Shown here: piece by piece, positions 14,403-16,686 of the stretch
How the letters are laid out: every line of letters starts with the position of its first letter
Position numbering within the stretch: position 1 is the first letter of the stretch
Source of the DNA: CBDVBD01 sp965372135
GTDB taxonomy: Bacteria > Electryoneota > RPQS01 > CBDVBD01
DNA: 16,686 bases
NCBI GenBank assembly: GCA_965372135.1
Contig: CBDVBD010000061.1
Coordinates: forward strand, 1 to 16,686
Direction: 5' to 3'
The notes under the pieces: generated by a model
The model's input: the letters and a program-made list of their open reading frames with translations, nothing else
Databases searched by the model: none
What the model was told of the DNA's origin: nothing
Translations under genes and position numbers: made by a program

Positions 14403-15968
14403 ATGGGATATTTTCCCGAGCAATTTCCCCGTCATCTGAAATATCCCCAAATTCCGGTACAGCAATTCCTGATCGATTCAGCCGAGCGTTCCCCGGATAA
14501 ACCTGCCATTATCTGTCAGGATCGTACCCTGAGTTTCCGGGAATTGGTTGAAAAATCCCGAACTTTCGCCAAAGCATTACTGCATCAAAGTATCCTCCCC
14601 GGCGACCGGGTGATGATCGCATTGAGGAATGTTCCGGAATTCGCCATTGCATTCTTTGGAACGCTAATTGCCGGTGGAATCGTAACCACCGCCCACCCAT
14701 TAAGCAGCCAAGAGGAACTTTCCCACCTTATCAAAGATTCCTGCACACGGTTCCTGATAGCCGATTCTGCCGTTAAAACCAATGTTGGACTGCTTCCCCC
14801 CGATGATCAACCCCAAATCTTGATCGACGGCAGCCACCTCAGCATATCAGAATCACTAAACAAATCTGTGCTGAGCAATATTGAAATCCCCAACGCTACG
14901 CATTCCCACGAAAACATCGCAGTTCTTCAGTACACTGGTGGCACCACCGGAATGCCGAAGGGAGCGGTCATGCTCCACCGCAACTTGGTAGCGAACGCCA
15001 TCCAAAACGCTACCTGGTGGTCGTGGGCAGACCGGGATGTCATCATGGGTGTCTTAACCTTGGGACATACTTGGGGACTGTGTTGCTGCCTGCTTTCGGT
15101 GATGTATGCGGGGGCTGCCGTGGTGTTAATTCCCAAATTTGATCCCAATGAGGTATTGCAGGAAATTAGTATTCATCAGGCAACCATCCTGTATGGATCT
15201 GCAACCATGTTCCATCGACTCTGCAATGAGCTTGAACACACCAAAGTTGACCTGTCATCATTGCGATTGACCAAAGCCGGTGCCATGCCGGTGCCGGATC
15301 ACCTGTGTGACCGATGGAAGAGATTAACCGGTATTCCGTTGACGTTAGGGTATGGATTAACGGAAGCCTCACCGGAAACCCATAATCCCCCGCTTGGCAG
15401 ACCCAAACCAGATTCGATCGGCATCCCCATATTCGATACTGATGCTAAAGTTATTGATCCTGAAGATCCTGCGAAAGAGTTACCTGTCGGTGAGATCGGC
15501 GAGTTGTGTGTCCAGGGTCCGCAAGTATGCAGCGGATATTGGAATCGTCCTGAAGAAACCTTACACACCTTTATAGATGGGTGGCTGCGAACCGGCGACC
15601 TGGCGTACCGGGATAAGGAAGGCTATTATTACCTTGTCGACCGCTTAAAAGACTTGATTAAACACCGCGGATACAGCGTATTTCCTGCGGAGTTGGAAAA
15701 TATCCTGCTTACACATCCCGGAGTGAAAGAATGCTTAGTGGTGGGCGAACCGGATCCGATTGCCGGCGAAATTCCGGTAGCTCATGTAGTTCCCGCTTCA
15801 AATTGGATCCTGAATTCTGATGAATTGATCGACTATTGCACATCAAAAATCTCACCCCTGAAAACTGTCCGTGGCATCGTTTTCCATGACACACTGCCAC
15901 ACACCGCCGTGGGAAAAGGCTTGAGACGGTTTCTTCGGAACAAAAAAGGTAAAAAAAATGACGTATAG
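14403..15968 (+). CDS. AMP-forming acyl-CoA synthetase / AMP-binding ligase
   Basis: The 521-residue protein belongs to the ANL superfamily, which activates a carboxylic acid with ATP to an acyl-adenylate and then passes it to CoA or another thiol. Visible motifs are the P-loop YTGGTTGMPKG (about 176-187), GYGLTEASPETH (about 316-327), GWLRTGDLAYRDKEGYYYLV (about 392-411) leading to DRLKDLIKHRGYSVFPAELE, and the C-terminal lysine motif TAVGKGLRRFLR (Lys505). The length and motif order match complete medium- or long-chain acyl-CoA synthetases; the acid substrate cannot be told from sequence. The ATG at 14403 has only a distant AGGAA (14 bases away), so translation may be weak. The last codons (KKNDV) lie in the A8 tract and hairpin that form the terminator of the convergent gene. 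Confidence 0.92.
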   Translation: MGYFPEQFPRHLKYPQIPVQQFLIDSAERSPDKPAIICQDRTLSFRELVEKSRTFAKALLHQSILPGDRVMIALRNVPEFAIAFFGTLIAGGIVTTAHPLSSQEELSHLIKDSCTRFLIADSAVKTNVGLLPPDDQPQILIDGSHLSISESLNKSVLSNIEIPNATHSHENIAVLQYTGGTTGMPKGAVMLHRNLVANAIQNATWWSWADRDVIMGVLTLGHTWGLCCCLLSVMYAGAAVVLIPKFDPNEVLQEISIHQATILYGSATMFHRLCNELEHTKVDLSSLRLTKAGAMPVPDHLCDRWKRLTGIPLTLGYGLTEASPETHNPPLGRPKPDSIGIPIFDTDAKVIDPEDPAKELPVGEIGELCVQGPQVCSGYWNRPEETLHTFIDGWLRTGDLAYRDKEGYYYLVDRLKDLIKHRGYSVFPAELENILLTHPGVKECLVVGEPDPIAGEIPVAHVVPASNWILNSDELIDYCTSKISPLKTVRGIVFHDTLPHTAVGKGLRRFLRNKKGKKNDV

Positions 15969-15985
15969 CATTGCCCTATACGTCA
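15951..15985 (-). terminator. Intrinsic terminator of the minus-strand sorting-domain gene
   Basis: TGACGTATAG (15959-15968) pairs perfectly with CTATACGTCA (15976-15985) around a 7-base loop. On the minus strand the stem is followed by eight T (A8 at 15951-15958 on plus), a textbook terminator. On the plus strand the stem is followed by AAAACC, so it should not work well in that direction. The 5' arm includes the stop codon of the ligase gene. Confidence 0.85.
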
Positions 15986-16053
15986 AAACCACAAAAAATT
16001 AAGTGCCGTCACACGCCCTCGTATAACGGAAAATCTTATGCCTCCCTTTTATG

Positions 16054-16686
16054 CTACTTCAGTAGAACCAACTTCCTAACTTCGGCATCCCCATCCACAT
16101 TCACCACCACCCAGTAGTTTCCCGATGCCAAATTATCCCCGTCGATCACTATCGGATGCATCCCTGCATGCAATGTCCCCGGAGTGACCTGAATTACCCG
16201 TTGTCCCAGCGTATTGTACAATTCCCATCTCACGAAAGAAAGCGTGGTGATTTCCAATGGCAATGTGGTAACTGAATTAAACGGATTGGGATACGGCTGA
16301 CCAACATGGTATCTTAACGGTACAACTTCTGGCTCCTCCTGAACCGGCATACAGTCCCATAACATCCACACATCCCCGAGCCACCTGCCGCCTTGAAGAT
16401 GTTTGTGTAAAAAGATGACGGTAGGTGCCTCATAGGTGGGATGCCAATCCGGATCCGTTACCACTCCATCCAATTGGCTGTATGCCCCCGTCAAATTAAA
16501 TGGATTATATGGAATTTCAATCGGTATTTGACTGTATAATACAAAAAGATCGGATGATGGGGGTGCAGTAAAGGTGAGACTCCACAAAAAATCCCTGCCG
16601 GTTGGTGAAAAACAAATATCTTGCCCTGTTAGCCAGGTATATATACTGTCGTCAGAAATTATATAATAATAAATAAGTGAGGTATT
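16054..16686 (-). CDS. Type IX sorting-domain protein, C-terminal part (5' end outside window)
   Basis: The minus-strand frame is open from the right edge of the window to the TAG at 16054-16056, giving at least 210 residues; a TTG at 16587 is only the first start-like codon and is preceded by in-frame coding sequence. The visible upstream part (for example TWLTGQDICFSPTGRD and LWSLTFTAPP) resembles an extracellular beta-rich protein but is not recognised. From about the middle comes YHVGQPYPNPFNSVTTLPLE, followed by ELYNTLGQRVIQV, SGNYWVVV and the basic end RKLVLLK, the type IX sorting domain. It faces the ligase gene, is separated from it by 85 bases, and has a strong terminator. Confidence 0.83.
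   Translation of the reverse strand, partial: NTSLIYYYIISDDSIYTWLTGQDICFSPTGRDFLWSLTFTAPPSSDLFVLYSQIPIEIPYNPFNLTGAYSQLDGVVTDPDWHPTYEAPTVIFLHKHLQGGRWLGDVWMLWDCMPVQEEPEVVPLRYHVGQPYPNPFNSVTTLPLEITTLSFVRWELYNTLGQRVIQVTPGTLHAGMHPIVIDGDNLASGNYWVVVNVDGDAEVRKLVLLK

Overview
The window reads as a chromosomal segment of a Gram-negative bacterium of the FCB (Fibrobacterota-Chlorobiota-Bacteroidota) superphylum or a neighbouring candidate phylum such as Marinimicrobia, KSB1, Calditrichota, Cloacimonadota or Zixibacteria. The main reason is that four separate proteins end in the C-terminal sorting domain with the YPNPFN signature that marks cargo of the type IX (Por) secretion system in these lineages. 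An AsmA-like envelope protein and a probable lipoprotein fit a cell with an outer membrane. I cannot name the species, and no secretion-machine gene lies here.

Layout, left to right. (1) 3-1436 is the 3' part of a gene for a secreted beta-propeller protein with a type IX sorting domain, followed by a terminator-like hairpin. (2) 1463-9274 is a tight same-strand block: an SH3b-domain probable lipoprotein, a membrane-anchored SGNH hydrolase split by a frameshift at a run of nine T, purL (overlapping the end of the SGNH frame by ATGA), and a 1090-residue AsmA-like protein whose ATG abuts the purL stop. (3) tRNA-Arg(CCG) stands alone behind a very good sigma70-type promoter. (4) 9695-11227 encodes a secreted parallel beta-helix protein with a sorting domain; its best start is a non-standard codon behind a strong ribosome binding site. 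(5) 11228-12486 holds two small divergent orphan genes (143 aa on minus, 63 aa on plus), each with a good ribosome binding site and its own terminator. (6) 12656-14353 encodes a secreted Asp-box (BNR) protein with a sorting domain. (7) 14403-15968 encodes an AMP-forming acyl-CoA synthetase-like enzyme. (8) 16054-16686 (minus) is the 3' part of a fourth sorting-domain protein; its terminator overlaps the last codons of the convergent ligase gene.

Functionally the window mixes housekeeping (PurL in purine synthesis, tRNA-Arg), envelope upkeep (AsmA-like, SH3b lipoprotein, SGNH hydrolase) and surface or secreted proteins. I find no CRISPR array, transposase, integrase, phage gene or recognisable defence system. 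The points most worth a second look are the split SGNH gene, the missing standard start codon of the beta-helix gene, and the pair of orphan small genes.
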